Positions 52,717-62,030 of a stretch of 64,000 bases of DNA are shown here, one piece after another. Position numbers and translations under genes: made by a program. The stretch lies in contig JBELML010000006.1 in the NCBI GenBank assembly GCA_042095835.1, positions 31,317 through 95,316 of the forward strand. Direction: 5' to 3'. Under the pieces are notes generated by a model, which saw nothing but the letters and a program-made list of their open reading frames with translations, had not been told where the DNA came from and searched no databases. Position 1 is the stretch's first letter, and each line of letters opens with the position of its first letter. The DNA comes from DATFKA01 sp042095835 (lineage in GTDB: Bacteria; Bacteroidota; Bacteroidia; Chitinophagales; Saprospiraceae).

Positions 52717-52738
52717 TTGTCTATTTATGTCAAAATAA
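52717..52738 (-). promoter_or_regulatory. Candidate AraC-type operator upstream of the araC-like gene
   Basis: The plus strand reads TTGTCTATTTATGTCA followed by AAATAA: half-sites TTGTC and ATGTC with 10-bp spacing. It is the partner of the site at 49630-49651. Confidence 0.55.
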
Positions 52739-52869
52739 ATGGTCTCGATTTTTTCAAAAAGAATCCTTTCTTTTAAAGGGTGTCAACATGGACTCCAGTA
52801 GAGAGAGAATGCCCGCTTCAATCATGAGGAATCGCTTTAGGGAATTGTATCAATTGAGCTAAAGTCTTG

Positions 52870-54618
52870 CTAAAAAGCATCATACCGCCGCGCCATATTC
52901 ACCCGAATCCCTGTAGAAATATACTGTGTATTCAGCTCGCCTGTATTCGCTTCTGAGCGATAAAGATAGCGCAGGTCCAGGAAAACATTATGCGCTAAAT
53001 TAAAGGAAAGATCAAAGTGTAACAGATCTATGCTAGTGGCCAGACCCTGGCCTGTTTCATTACCATATTCAAGGATTCGAGAGTTATAGCTACGCCGCCA
53101 ATCTCGGCCGTAATTGAGCCCATTGACATCGCCGCCATAGTCGATATGTGAATAGCGAAGCTCCAAATACCACCTTGGGAAGGGCTGGTATTTCACAAGC
53201 GCAATAGTCTCCTTAAAATTGGCGCCCAATGGGTGACTGAGTGGCATATTGTAATGTGTATAATTGGCCACACTATCAAAATGCGTATACGTGTAAGGAC
53301 GTGCAGTATTGTACTCTACTTGTACATCCAAATGGTCTACTCCTGCAAGATTTGGAGCAAAGATGCCCAACTGAAACCCGTATTTATTTCCCCACCAACC
53401 ATCTTGGTTGACCACCAATTCACTAAACTTAAACTCGTCGAGTATGAACTGGCTATAGACTTGAAATTTATTCCAGGCATTCCATTTGAGGTTGAGGCCA
53501 ATCAGCACATTATCAGGACTTCCTACACTTTGTTCAATGGTCCGGTACAGAATCACTGGATTGAGATATTGTAGCTCGAACTGATTCTCCCGACTAAAAA
53601 TAACGGTCTCAAACAGCCCAAACTGTAGATTCTTATGCAATTGTAGGCTTAAGTAATGCGCCGCCATGTACTTTTTAGGAACCAGGCCATTCCCGGTTAC
53701 ATTTTGTGCAGAGGTAGAATTCAGCTCTGCAAAAATATTTTGAAAATGTAGCTTCCAAACCTTCCAATTCAATTGTAGATATAGATAGTTATTGCTAAAA
53801 TCCGATAGTAGCATGGATCGTATACCATCTCCGATAAAGTGCCTTCCATTACCAAATTGTACGCCTACGTGCGGCGTGACATTAAAAGCTAGATAAGCTT
53901 GGCTATTTAGAAAATCGTAGCCGTCGCTGAAATTGAGGATATCACTCCCAAAATTGGTTTTATAAAAGCCATTCCCTGGCAAAGCTCGGTAGGTATTGAT
54001 AAAACGACTAGCATAATTCGGGAAACGTGCCTGGCTTTCTATAATATTCGTATAAAAATGAATGCGATCATCAATACTTCCCCTCAGCTCGATTCCTCTT
54101 TGATTGAGAAAATAAGGCGCAGGATCATCTACCAAATTGCCATACTGTAAATTGAGCATAGGATTAAGCCTGAGGCTAAATCCCGGCTCATTGACTTCAA
54201 AAAAATGCGCTGGTGTTTTATAGAAATGTTTTAAGAAAGGCTTTTTACTTTCCTGCCAATATGGAGCGCCTTGCAATTGGTTTTGTAGGTCTTTGCTGGT
54301 CATCCGGGGGCCACCTAAAGTGGTCGGAAAATCAAAATCTAACAACCAATCATTATTGTCTAAAAAGATAAATTGATAATCCAATTCATCAAGCGCGGTA
54401 GCCGAAAAAGTAGAATCAAGACTTTTGGTATAGCTTACTATTGAACCTCTTAAATATCCTCTTAAAGCAGTATGAATTTCACTTTGATTTTCTGATAATA
54501 CATCCATCCGGCGTAGGGTATGGTAGGCCGGATTACCCAAAGGCAATAGGCTGCCCTGCGACCAGAGAGGTGCTGCCATCAGAAACGCTAAACAAAAAAA
54601 TAGTGTATTGATCCGCAT
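52870..54618 (-). CDS. Wzi/RemB-like outer-membrane beta-barrel protein
   Basis: The 582-residue protein has a signal peptide (about 1-20) and a long alternating beta-strand pattern to its C terminus. FGNGRHFIGDGIRSMLLSDFSNNYLYLQLNWKVWKLHFQNIFAEL is typical of the capsule-assembly Wzi family and of the gliding-motility protein RemB in Flavobacteria. Wzi anchors capsule at the cell surface; RemB helps surface motility. Neither role can be fixed here. It is the last gene of a four-gene leftward operon, eight bases after the TPR-like gene. It is not next to the main glycan cluster. Confidence 0.72.
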   Translation of the reverse strand: MRINTLFFCLAFLMAAPLWSQGSLLPLGNPAYHTLRRMDVLSENQSEIHTALRGYLRGSIVSYTKSLDSTFSATALDELDYQFIFLDNNDWLLDFDFPTTLGGPRMTSKDLQNQLQGAPYWQESKKPFLKHFYKTPAHFFEVNEPGFSLRLNPMLNLQYGNLVDDPAPYFLNQRGIELRGSIDDRIHFYTNIIESQARFPNYASRFINTYRALPGNGFYKTNFGSDILNFSDGYDFLNSQAYLAFNVTPHVGVQFGNGRHFIGDGIRSMLLSDFSNNYLYLQLNWKVWKLHFQNIFAELNSTSAQNVTGNGLVPKKYMAAHYLSLQLHKNLQFGLFETVIFSRENQFELQYLNPVILYRTIEQSVGSPDNVLIGLNLKWNAWNKFQVYSQFILDEFKFSELVVNQDGWWGNKYGFQLGIFAPNLAGVDHLDVQVEYNTARPYTYTHFDSVANYTHYNMPLSHPLGANFKETIALVKYQPFPRWYLELRYSHIDYGGDVNGLNYGRDWRRSYNSRILEYGNETGQGLATSIDLLHFDLSFNLAHNVFLDLRYLYRSEANTGELNTQYISTGIRVNMARRYDAF

Positions 54619-54626
54619 TAGTAGAA

Positions 54627-56876
54627 TTAGTTCGAGAGAAAGGTCCTGAAATATTTACATTCTTCCACCGCCTTCAAATAGAATTGAGTGTCGGTATACC
54701 GCTCCGCTAAAATTCTGAAATAGGTATAACTGCGCTCGCCGCCGTAAGTAAAATATCGATTTTGCTCACACTTGGCAGCCATAAAGGCCGCAGAAGCTGC
54801 CAACTCCGAATTATTAGTTAATTGGATCACTTTATCAAAGTATTCCAGCGCCTTCTCATTACTGAAATTCTCTAAATTCCCGTAGTCGTATTGCCAGGTA
54901 GGTACTACGCCTTCGCTACTCCTTCTGCGATTCCTGATACTCGTACCACTCCTGAAGTAATCACCTGCTTTCCAGGCATATCCGAAATAAGACATATTGT
55001 AATAAGCCAAACCAATACGATAGAAATAACTGGCGCCATTCTCGCGATTGGCCAAGGCATCGTACTCGTACTTCAAGATACGCTCTACAATTGCGGGTTT
55101 GCTATACAGGGTCAAAGAATCTTGATTATCACAATTGATGCAATCGATGAGGTGCTCTTCGAAAGGGTTAAATACGCCGTAATCTTCCCAGTAATCGCTG
55201 TCCATTTTTTTATACACCTCCAAAGCAGCAACCAGCTCTCCCCTACCCATCAGGTAGGTCCCTTTGATATCTATTAGGTCATTTAAAATGGTCGAGCCAT
55301 CTTCCTTACGAATCATATCTCGCTCAAAACGATTGGGCAATTCTTTTTCGGCAATACCGATCAGTTGATCGATCACATCTAGGTTGGGATTGGCCTTCAG
55401 GTCGGCTAGATTGTGTTGCTGCAAATACAATTTTCCGACATCACCTGACTCCTCATACAGCCAAGTCATCTTATCGGCGATAAATCGCTTAAAGTCTGGG
55501 AAGCGTTGGTAGGTTTCATCATCGAGTTTGATTCGGGCGATATTCGTTTCGACTTCTTCGTTGACTTCTCGATAAGCCGACACCTGTGCCACCAAACTTA
55601 AGGCTTCGAGCTGCTCTTCCAGTACGGGAGATTTTGTTAGAGATTTAGCTGCGGCAAATGATCGAACCGCTTGATAATAGTCTCCTGCCAGTGTTTCCAG
55701 GTAGCCCTCCGCGAGTTTCCATAATGCCTGATACTTTTGAGTCTTTGCCATATTATGGTAGCGAACGAACTCCTGCAATTCAATGATATAAGCTCCAATG
55801 CCCGGTTTAGGAATGTTGTAAAACTGCTTATTTTGCCGCTTATTCGGATTAAATTCCAGGCCGAGTAAGTTCTTCTCCAGGCGTTTCAATTCCTTGATCA
55901 GCAAAATATTCAGATGAGGGCTTTCAGGGGCGAGCCGATAGATTTCTTTCATATCATCTAAAGGCTTACTGTCTTGAGCATTGGCGCGTAGAGCATAGAT
56001 GGTCGCTCTCTCTTTATCATCTTTACATAAAAGAAGGACCTTATTCCACTCCTGCTGGGTACGTATCCGGAAGCTGTTAAAAGCGGATTCTCTTTTGCCG
56101 TGGCTTTTCTCAAAAATAACCGAAAAAAGGTAGTTGGCTTCGGTAGTTTGTCCTAATGCCATCAGCGCTCCTGCTCTATGCCCTAATATCCAATTTTCTA
56201 AAATTGAAGGATCATTATCTATTTTGGGCATTAAATAATCGTAGAGATCTAGAGTGCCTTTATAATCTTTGAGATAATGCGCCAAACGAATTAACTGATA
56301 GGCGTATCGAAGTCGAATATAATGCGATTTAAGAGTCAAAAATATCTCTTGCCCATCGTTAATCAATTTCCGCATCTGATCTTCATTATCTGTTCGGAGT
56401 TCCCAGGCATCTACCTCCGTCACAAAGGGTTCGCAGCGTTTGGCAAAAATCAGATATTCGGCCATTTCTTCGCAGCGATTACGTTTGAGATAGGCTGCAA
56501 ATGTATTGGAGCGCAGGTTGAGTGGCAGGGGCGATTGTTTGGATCGTATGCTACTGAGGAGTTCTCTTAGATCATAAATGGGCGTTTGGTAAATCAGCTG
56601 ATAAATCATGTTTTGGCTGGCTACATCGCAGTAGCGGTCTTGCCATTCTGCAATATTTTCTTCTACCTGATTACGAGCTTGACGGCCATATTCATCCAAG
56701 AGTACATCAAAATCTAAAAAGTAAGAAGCCCCGGGAGCATTGGGATCAACAATGGCAGGTTGTAAGAAAGAGTAGCTTTCCAAAAAAGGTTTGGATGGCG
56801 GACCGCATTCCGACTGGAGTACCAGGGGCAAGCATAAGATACTAAGGCCAATCCAATATATTTTCCAGTTCTTCAT
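54627..56876 (-). CDS. Large secreted TPR-like helical protein
   Basis: I recognise no named family in this 749-residue protein. It has a signal peptide (about 1-22). The rest is helix-rich, with many Tyr, Leu and Ala in a spacing like tetratricopeptide repeats (for example YQLIRLAHYLKDYKGTLDLYDYLMPKI, GHRAGALMALGQTTEANYLFSVIFEK, KGTYLMGRGELVAALEVYKKM, KALEYFDKVIQLTNNSELAASAAFMAAKCEQNRYF). Such proteins are usually periplasmic or outer-membrane-associated scaffolds. It overlaps the preceding lipoprotein gene by 35 bases and precedes the Wzi/RemB-like barrel, so it probably works with them. Confidence 0.65.
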   Translation of the reverse strand: MKNWKIYWIGLSILCLPLVLQSECGPPSKPFLESYSFLQPAIVDPNAPGASYFLDFDVLLDEYGRQARNQVEENIAEWQDRYCDVASQNMIYQLIYQTPIYDLRELLSSIRSKQSPLPLNLRSNTFAAYLKRNRCEEMAEYLIFAKRCEPFVTEVDAWELRTDNEDQMRKLINDGQEIFLTLKSHYIRLRYAYQLIRLAHYLKDYKGTLDLYDYLMPKIDNDPSILENWILGHRAGALMALGQTTEANYLFSVIFEKSHGKRESAFNSFRIRTQQEWNKVLLLCKDDKERATIYALRANAQDSKPLDDMKEIYRLAPESPHLNILLIKELKRLEKNLLGLEFNPNKRQNKQFYNIPKPGIGAYIIELQEFVRYHNMAKTQKYQALWKLAEGYLETLAGDYYQAVRSFAAAKSLTKSPVLEEQLEALSLVAQVSAYREVNEEVETNIARIKLDDETYQRFPDFKRFIADKMTWLYEESGDVGKLYLQQHNLADLKANPNLDVIDQLIGIAEKELPNRFERDMIRKEDGSTILNDLIDIKGTYLMGRGELVAALEVYKKMDSDYWEDYGVFNPFEEHLIDCINCDNQDSLTLYSKPAIVERILKYEYDALANRENGASYFYRIGLAYYNMSYFGYAWKAGDYFRSGTSIRNRRRSSEGVVPTWQYDYGNLENFSNEKALEYFDKVIQLTNNSELAASAAFMAAKCEQNRYFTYGGERSYTYFRILAERYTDTQFYLKAVEECKYFRTFLSN

Positions 56877-57936
56877 CGCTAAAACTTTTCACTAGTGCAG
56901 CATCGATATGATATAAGGCAAAAGTACTTATCTTTTTTGGTAATTTTTCCTGGAGCAAAGCCTTTGCCTCTTGCAGTGCCGCCGCATCTACAGATTCTAA
57001 TCGGAGGAGATCATCTTTATACAAATAGTATCCTCCCAGGTAGCTATTTTTCTTCAATTGGAAAAGATTCGCCCTAATCGGCTGAAAAAGGCTAGTGTCT
57101 CCGGTAGCTGCCGGTAAGAGGTCATTCACCAAATGCACCAAGGATCCATCCCGAAATACGACTCCCCAACTAAAAACAGGCAATGCCCAATCTAAAGGCA
57201 AAGGATAGCTGGGCCTAGCTTTGGCTAAATAAGGCAGTGCTGCTGGCAGATTTAGAATGGAGTTATTTTCTTCCCAACTCGTTAAAGTACCATTGTTATA
57301 AAACATCAGCATACCACGATCAACGGGCGGTACTCCTGTATTTTGTGGGTCTGCCCATTGGTGTAGGCGTATAGTCGTAGAGATTTGGATAGTACGCTCC
57401 GCATACAAAGACTTCAGTACTTTCAAGAAGGAAAAATAAGCTGCACGTGTACTTCCAGACCAGTCGCAATCGATTTGAATCTCTTTGACTGGCATCTCCG
57501 CTGGAAACCCTTCGATTAAGGCATCCAATAAGCTGGCTACTCGGACAGGAAGTTGCTCCAAAGAAGCGGAAGTGGCCTTTTGAAAACTACGATTGGTTAT
57601 GAAAATACAAGGAACAATTTCTTGAAGTGGCTTTAATGTAGTGGAATCGATGCGCGCTTTTGCAACAGGTATCAAATCAGCTTGCCCCTCGTCCCAATCC
57701 ACATCAAAACATTTGAGGTAGAGCTTTTCAATGCCTAATCGTACCAACCTCGCTTGTTGAGTGCTGTCCAAGTCTACCTCGGTCTGCCAATGATAGAAAG
57801 CTTTGGTAGTGCTGACTTCCGCCTTATGACAAGTGGTCAAGAGGCAGATCATCCCTAAAAGGGGTAGGTTGGCAACTGGGAGTTGCCAACAAGCTTTGAA
57901 AATGGCTGCAATAGGTTTATCGGTTTTCAACTGCAT
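56842..57936 (-). CDS. Putative lipoprotein of unknown function
   Basis: The 364-residue protein has no domain that I can name. The frame is open to 57987, but a start at 57936 (MQLKTDKP) leads after about 35 residues to a lipobox-like LLTTC, so a lipoprotein is likely. The signal region is longer than usual. The body is mixed alpha/beta (RLVRLGIEKLYLKCFDVDWDEG, VKEIQIDCDWSGSTRAAYFSFLKVLKSLYAERTIQISTTIRLHQW), a pattern reminiscent of TIM-barrel glycoside-hydrolase-like proteins, but no catalytic pair is certain. It overlaps both the gene before (20 bases) and after (35 bases), so the operon is tightly coupled. Confidence 0.6.
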   Translation of the reverse strand: MQLKTDKPIAAIFKACWQLPVANLPLLGMICLLTTCHKAEVSTTKAFYHWQTEVDLDSTQQARLVRLGIEKLYLKCFDVDWDEGQADLIPVAKARIDSTTLKPLQEIVPCIFITNRSFQKATSASLEQLPVRVASLLDALIEGFPAEMPVKEIQIDCDWSGSTRAAYFSFLKVLKSLYAERTIQISTTIRLHQWADPQNTGVPPVDRGMLMFYNNGTLTSWEENNSILNLPAALPYLAKARPSYPLPLDWALPVFSWGVVFRDGSLVHLVNDLLPAATGDTSLFQPIRANLFQLKKNSYLGGYYLYKDDLLRLESVDAAALQEAKALLQEKLPKKISTFALYHIDAALVKSFSDEELENILDWP

Positions 57937-58453
57937 TAAACTGCATATCAAGCCGAATAGGAATAACAGATGGCGACACTCCAACAAAACGAAACCACAC
58001 CTCTAGTTTAAATCTACGCTGAGTAAGTTGCCTTTTGGCATTAATGAGACTTGGCAGCAAACGCAACTCGCTGCGTGGTCGATCATTAAAAAGGTTGTCG
58101 ATATAGAACACCTCATCCCTGACTGTGCAAGTAGCAGAACCAGCGTCGCAAATCCGCACAGATATTTCCGATAGAAAATCAAAGCGCACATCATCTAATG
58201 CTATGAGGGTCGCAGCCGTAGGCTCAATGCGGTCAATAAAAGCGGTATCGATATTATTTTCAATGATATACGCCTCGAAATTTGTGCGTAGATCATCCAA
58301 GCTAAAAGCACGTGGGAGATTCCCCGCAAGTCCAGCGGGCATATCGAAGGTAATATTGGGATAAACCATCTCAAAGAGGGTCACACCGTTATCGCCTCGG
58401 CAGCTCATCACCAGTATAAAAGCCAGGAAACCCTTGAGTATTTTCTGATACAT
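57917..58453 (-). CDS. Small putative lipoprotein of unknown function
   Basis: The 178-residue protein starts with a lipoprotein signal ending LVMSC (C18), so it is probably anchored in the outer or inner membrane. The rest is mostly predicted beta structure, with two cysteines (RICDAGSATC) that may form a disulfide. No family is recognised. It is the first gene of the leftward envelope operon (lipoprotein, lipoprotein, TPR-like, Wzi/RemB-like). Confidence 0.65.
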   Translation of the reverse strand: MYQKILKGFLAFILVMSCRGDNGVTLFEMVYPNITFDMPAGLAGNLPRAFSLDDLRTNFEAYIIENNIDTAFIDRIEPTAATLIALDDVRFDFLSEISVRICDAGSATCTVRDEVFYIDNLFNDRPRSELRLLPSLINAKRQLTQRRFKLEVWFRFVGVSPSVIPIRLDMQFNAVENR

Positions 58454-58799
58454 AGCAATTCTAATTAATGCAGCTATTTTTCTAGCGCCGCAATTTTTTA
58501 TTTAACCAAGCATAGAGACTTTTTCAAAGCTAGTTCATCCATTCAATGTAAATATCAATTTTTTATTTTATGGAGTAGGTATATTTTAGTAGTTTGTAAG
58601 CTTTACAACTACTTTATACTTTAGAGTATGTTTAAATTTTGTTTTTGGAGGTAAAATTTGATGATTTTGTCTCTAGGAAAGGCAAAAAGCACAGTAATAG
58701 CCTAGCTATTACGAGCATTTTTAACGAATTCTAGAAGCAAAAGGGCATATTTTAGCCCGAAGGATAAATTTTTAAATATGCTCTTAATTCGAATAATTC
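58454..58799. other. 346-bp divergent gap containing a MITE-like element
   Basis: Apart from the element at 58623-58784, the gap is AT-rich and non-coding. Promoters for the envelope operon (leftward) and the ligase-CBS gene (rightward) should lie here. The element ends 15 bp before the rightward start codon, so it forms most of that gene's upstream region. Confidence 0.55.
58623..58784 (+). repeat. MITE-like element, copy B
   Basis: A 162-bp element with imperfect terminal inverted repeats (left AGAGTATGTTTAAATTTT; right end in reverse AGAGCATATTTAAAAATTT). The stretch 58631-58725 is about 87 percent identical by eye to the minus strand of 7558-7653. It includes the palindromic core AATAGCCTAGCTATT. 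Confidence 0.75.
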
Positions 58800-60731
58800 A
58801 TGGGAGAACAAAAAGTGAGTGCCATTAAAGATGGCAAAAGCATGCACAAGTTCGTCAATCACCTGATCAAAGACGTCCATGCCTTGGATTATATGCTAGA
58901 GCATGACTGGTTTGAGAAAGATACCATTAGGATTGGTGCTGAACAAGAGATGACACTGGTCAATGCACGTACCTTTAAACCGAGCCCCATTGCCATGAAA
59001 GCGCTGGAACAACTCGAACAATACGATTGGATCGACACAGAATTGGCCCGATTCAACTTAGAGATCAACCTAGAACCTCTGGTGTTTGAGAAAAATTGTC
59101 TTTCCCAGATGGAAGCTTCTTTGAATGATAAAATGGATATCATTCGCAAAGCTTTAGTCAAACTGAAATCCAAACCTGTCTTGACGGGCATTCTGCCGAC
59201 CTTAAGGAAATATGACTTGGAGTTGCACAACCTTACACCAAGGAAGCGCTACAAAATATTAATGGATGCCATCAATGAGGAACTCATTGGGAATTCTTTT
59301 GAGTTGCGACTTCGAGGTATCGATGAATTATTAGTTAAACACGACTCTCCTTTGCTGGAGGCTTGTAATACCAGCTTCCAGGTCCACCTTCAGGTGAAAC
59401 CCAATGAGTTTGTACCGCTCTATAATATCGCACAGACCTTAGCAGCTCCGATAATGGCCATAGCTGCCAATTCTCCGATTGTCTTTGGTCGCCGATTGTG
59501 GCATGAGAGCCGAATCGCCCTTTTCCAGCAAGCCATTGATATACGCACCACCCAAGAGCATATGCGCGAGCGCAGTCCTAGAGTAAGCTTTGGAACGGGC
59601 TGGCTCGACAAATCCATCATGGAAATTTATAAGGAGGACATCGCTCGCTTCCGGATACTTTTGAGTTCTATTATTGAAGAAGATGCCTTAGAGGCCATCA
59701 AAGCCCAAAAGGTGCCTAAACTCAAGGCCCTACAGGTTCATAATTCTACGGTTTACCGCTGGAATAGACCCTGCTATGGCATCAGTGATAATGGTATGCC
59801 TCACCTGAGGATAGAGAACAGAGTCTTGCCAGCTGGGCCTACTACCAGGGACGAAATGGCGAACGCTGCCCTTTGGCTGGGTGCTATGGTGGGCTATGCC
59901 AAGCACCATGACGATATCCGAAAAAGTATCAATTGGGAAGATGTAAGAGATAATTTTGGTAAAGCAGCCCAGTTTGGTATCGACTCCAAATTCACTTGGT
60001 TTAAAGACAAAAAGATCTCGGCTTGTGATCTGGTCAAGGAAGAAATTTTGCCTTTAGCCAGAGAAGGTTTAGCAGCTCAAAATGTTGATAGTACTGAAAT
60101 AGACACTTATCTCGGGCTCATAGAAGAGCGCGCTAAAAAACATAAAAACGGTGCAACTTGGCAAATCAAAGCCTATACTAAACTCAAAAATGAAACGAGC
60201 AACGATGAGGCCCTAAGTGTATTGACCAATAGCATCTTGATGAACCAGGAAGCCAATATCCCCATCCATGAATGGAAAATCCCTGAGCTTTCGGACCTCG
60301 AAGAGTATGAACCTTCGCTACTTAAAGTAGAAGAGTTTATGCAGACGGATTTATTCACCGCTCAAAAAGATGATCCTATCGAATTGGTGACGCATTTGAT
60401 GGATTGGCGTTTGATTCGCTATTTACCTGTTGAGGATAAAAAGGGCAAATTGGTGGGCTTAATCACCTCCAGATTATTATTACGGCATTTCTCCAAGCCA
60501 AGACCAGAAGAAGGGAAACCCTCACAAGTACTTGTGAAAGATTTGATGATCAAAGATCCGATCACCGTCAATCCAAAAACAACCATAACCGAAGCTATGC
60601 GGATTATGCGTAAAAATAATATCGGTTGCTTGCCTGTAACACAGAACAATGAATTGGTGGGCGTCATTACCGAGACGGACTTTCTAGGAATTTCAGCTCG
60701 TCTGATAGAACGCTTGGAAAGAGAAGAATAG
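58800..60731 (+). CDS. Glutamate-cysteine ligase-like (GCS2) protein fused to a CBS-domain pair
   Basis: In this 643-residue protein, residues about 40-490 match the GCS2/YbdK carboxylate-amine ligase fold (TIRIGAEQEMTLVNARTFKPSPIA, ARFNLEINLEP, TSFQVHLQV, HLRIENRVLPAGPTTRDEMANAALWLG). It probably forms an amide bond with an ATP-activated glutamate or similar acid. Two CBS motifs follow at roughly 517-570 (EFMQTDLFTAQKDDPIELVTHLM) and 590-637 (VKDLMIKDPITVNPKTTITEAM ... LVGVITETDFLG). CBS pairs bind adenosine ligands, so the ligase is likely allosterically regulated by energy state. The substrate is unproven. It is a single gene followed by a large hairpin element. Confidence 0.8.
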   Translation: MGEQKVSAIKDGKSMHKFVNHLIKDVHALDYMLEHDWFEKDTIRIGAEQEMTLVNARTFKPSPIAMKALEQLEQYDWIDTELARFNLEINLEPLVFEKNCLSQMEASLNDKMDIIRKALVKLKSKPVLTGILPTLRKYDLELHNLTPRKRYKILMDAINEELIGNSFELRLRGIDELLVKHDSPLLEACNTSFQVHLQVKPNEFVPLYNIAQTLAAPIMAIAANSPIVFGRRLWHESRIALFQQAIDIRTTQEHMRERSPRVSFGTGWLDKSIMEIYKEDIARFRILLSSIIEEDALEAIKAQKVPKLKALQVHNSTVYRWNRPCYGISDNGMPHLRIENRVLPAGPTTRDEMANAALWLGAMVGYAKHHDDIRKSINWEDVRDNFGKAAQFGIDSKFTWFKDKKISACDLVKEEILPLAREGLAAQNVDSTEIDTYLGLIEERAKKHKNGATWQIKAYTKLKNETSNDEALSVLTNSILMNQEANIPIHEWKIPELSDLEEYEPSLLKVEEFMQTDLFTAQKDDPIELVTHLMDWRLIRYLPVEDKKGKLVGLITSRLLLRHFSKPRPEEGKPSQVLVKDLMIKDPITVNPKTTITEAMRIMRKNNIGCLPVTQNNELVGVITETDFLGISARLIERLEREE

Positions 60732-60796
60732 ATAAGTGGAGATGCTACACTTGGTAAAAGGAGTGCAGCATCTTCAAATAATATTTTATGAAGTTA

Positions 60797-60957
60797 AGTA
60801 ACAGTCAAAAAATAACTTTTCGATTTTGATGGAATCTTTTGCACCAAATACTGCGTTAAAAAGCCTCGCTAATGCCCTGCATTAGCTACGTTTTTTGCCT
60901 TGTCTTGGCACAAAACCTTCTCGATCAAAATGCGATACTTATTCTTTGTCCGTTACT
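60797..60957. repeat. MITE-like hairpin element, copy C (diverged)
   Basis: A 161-bp imperfect palindrome. The outer arms (AGTAACAGTCAAAAAATAA on the left; right end in reverse AGTAACGGACAAAGAATAA) pair over about 33 bp. The central core reads GTTAAAAAGCCTCGCTAATG, then CATTAGC and TTTTTTGCC, the same arrangement as copies A and B. It lies between two convergent genes and could act as a bidirectional terminator. Confidence 0.65.
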
Positions 60958-60972
60958 AAAAAGTTGATAATT

Positions 60973-61527
60973 CTAAGAATTTAACTTTGCTTCCAAACTT
61001 TCGCGACCTTCATCGGTCAATAGATAAAGTGCTGTCACCCCTTTACCTGGATCGCGATCCGACACAAAATAAGAACCATTCAATTTGATCTGAGCAGCAA
61101 TATTAGATTTGCGCAATCGCTTGCCTAAAGAGGCCGTCACTTCTTCCATCAATCCAGTAGAATACCCTCTATTTCCATAAATAGCGGTGGCATAATGCAA
61201 GATCAAAAGGATGCGGAATAACTGATTACTTTTATTGAGGATTTTATTCTGGATCGCCTGAATACGCTTGGAGTTGCGAATGATATCTGCGATCCGATCA
61301 GGGTCTACTCGACCGTCGATTACCTCTATTTCTTCCTCATCAAAGTCTTCTATAGAGTTTAAGTAAGAAGAAGCTGATTGTAGGCTTTTGGTAGCCACTT
61401 TATTCGATACAATTTGGTTACTTAGGTTAATTAATTTATTTAATTTTTCTTCAATAATAGATTGGTCTGGCCCTTCCATCTCAATTGTGAAGGCTTCAGA
61501 TTTGAATTTCAGTCGATACATTGTCAT
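60973..61527 (-). CDS. Conserved-looking protein of unknown function, possible winged-helix C terminus
   Basis: The 184-residue cytoplasmic protein is not recognised. The N-terminal half is helical (EEKLNKLINLSNQIVSNKVATKS) and followed by an acidic linker (DFDEEEIEVIDG). The C-terminal ~90 residues (FRILLILHYATAIYGNRGYSTGLMEEVTASLGKRLRKSNIAAQIKLNGSYFVSDRDPGKGVTALYLLTDEGRESLEAKL) look like a winged-helix domain, though no DNA-binding role is shown. A start at the second Met (61521) is equally possible. It faces the hairpin element at its 3' end. Confidence 0.6.
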   Translation of the reverse strand: MTMYRLKFKSEAFTIEMEGPDQSIIEEKLNKLINLSNQIVSNKVATKSLQSASSYLNSIEDFDEEEIEVIDGRVDPDRIADIIRNSKRIQAIQNKILNKSNQLFRILLILHYATAIYGNRGYSTGLMEEVTASLGKRLRKSNIAAQIKLNGSYFVSDRDPGKGVTALYLLTDEGRESLEAKLNS

Positions 61528-62030
61528 TACGTAATGTTTAAAAAAAATACATTTATAAAAACTCTAGTACAGAGTTAAGTTTTACATTCAGACATCGCGT
61601 TCTTTTTTTGATATAGAGGAAATATTTTTACTGGATTCCAGGAAAGGGTTCTACTACAAGGTTTGGGTGGGGACTCCTAATCTGGGTTTGGTCAAACTCC
61701 AAAGGGACTTTAGAATGGTTAAAATATAGGCTTAAAAACTAACTTAGTGTACCTTGATAGGCTGAAGGTGGTTTCTTATTCGTCGAGGATGGACTTAATT
61801 AGTAAAAAATAACACGACAAGATAGGATTAATCAAGAACATTACAAAAAATCACTGAAACTATTGTTCAATGAATATTTTAAGTACCCTAAAAAATGTAA
61901 TAAAAGTCTATGGTACATTGTTTACATAGCATCTATATTTCAAGAAAGAGAAACAATTCGAAACCAAGATGGAAAGGACTAGGGCAAATTCATTAGATTT
62001 TATGATATTTGACCATAAAAATTGGAGGAG
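61528..62030. other. 503-bp AT-rich gap
   Basis: No gene is credible on either strand. The only structures noted are a 5-2-5 inverted repeat GTTTG-GT-CAAAC (61686-61697) and an imperfect repeat CTATGGTA/TTACATAG near 61909-61929. No repeat shared with the other gaps was seen. Confidence 0.5.
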
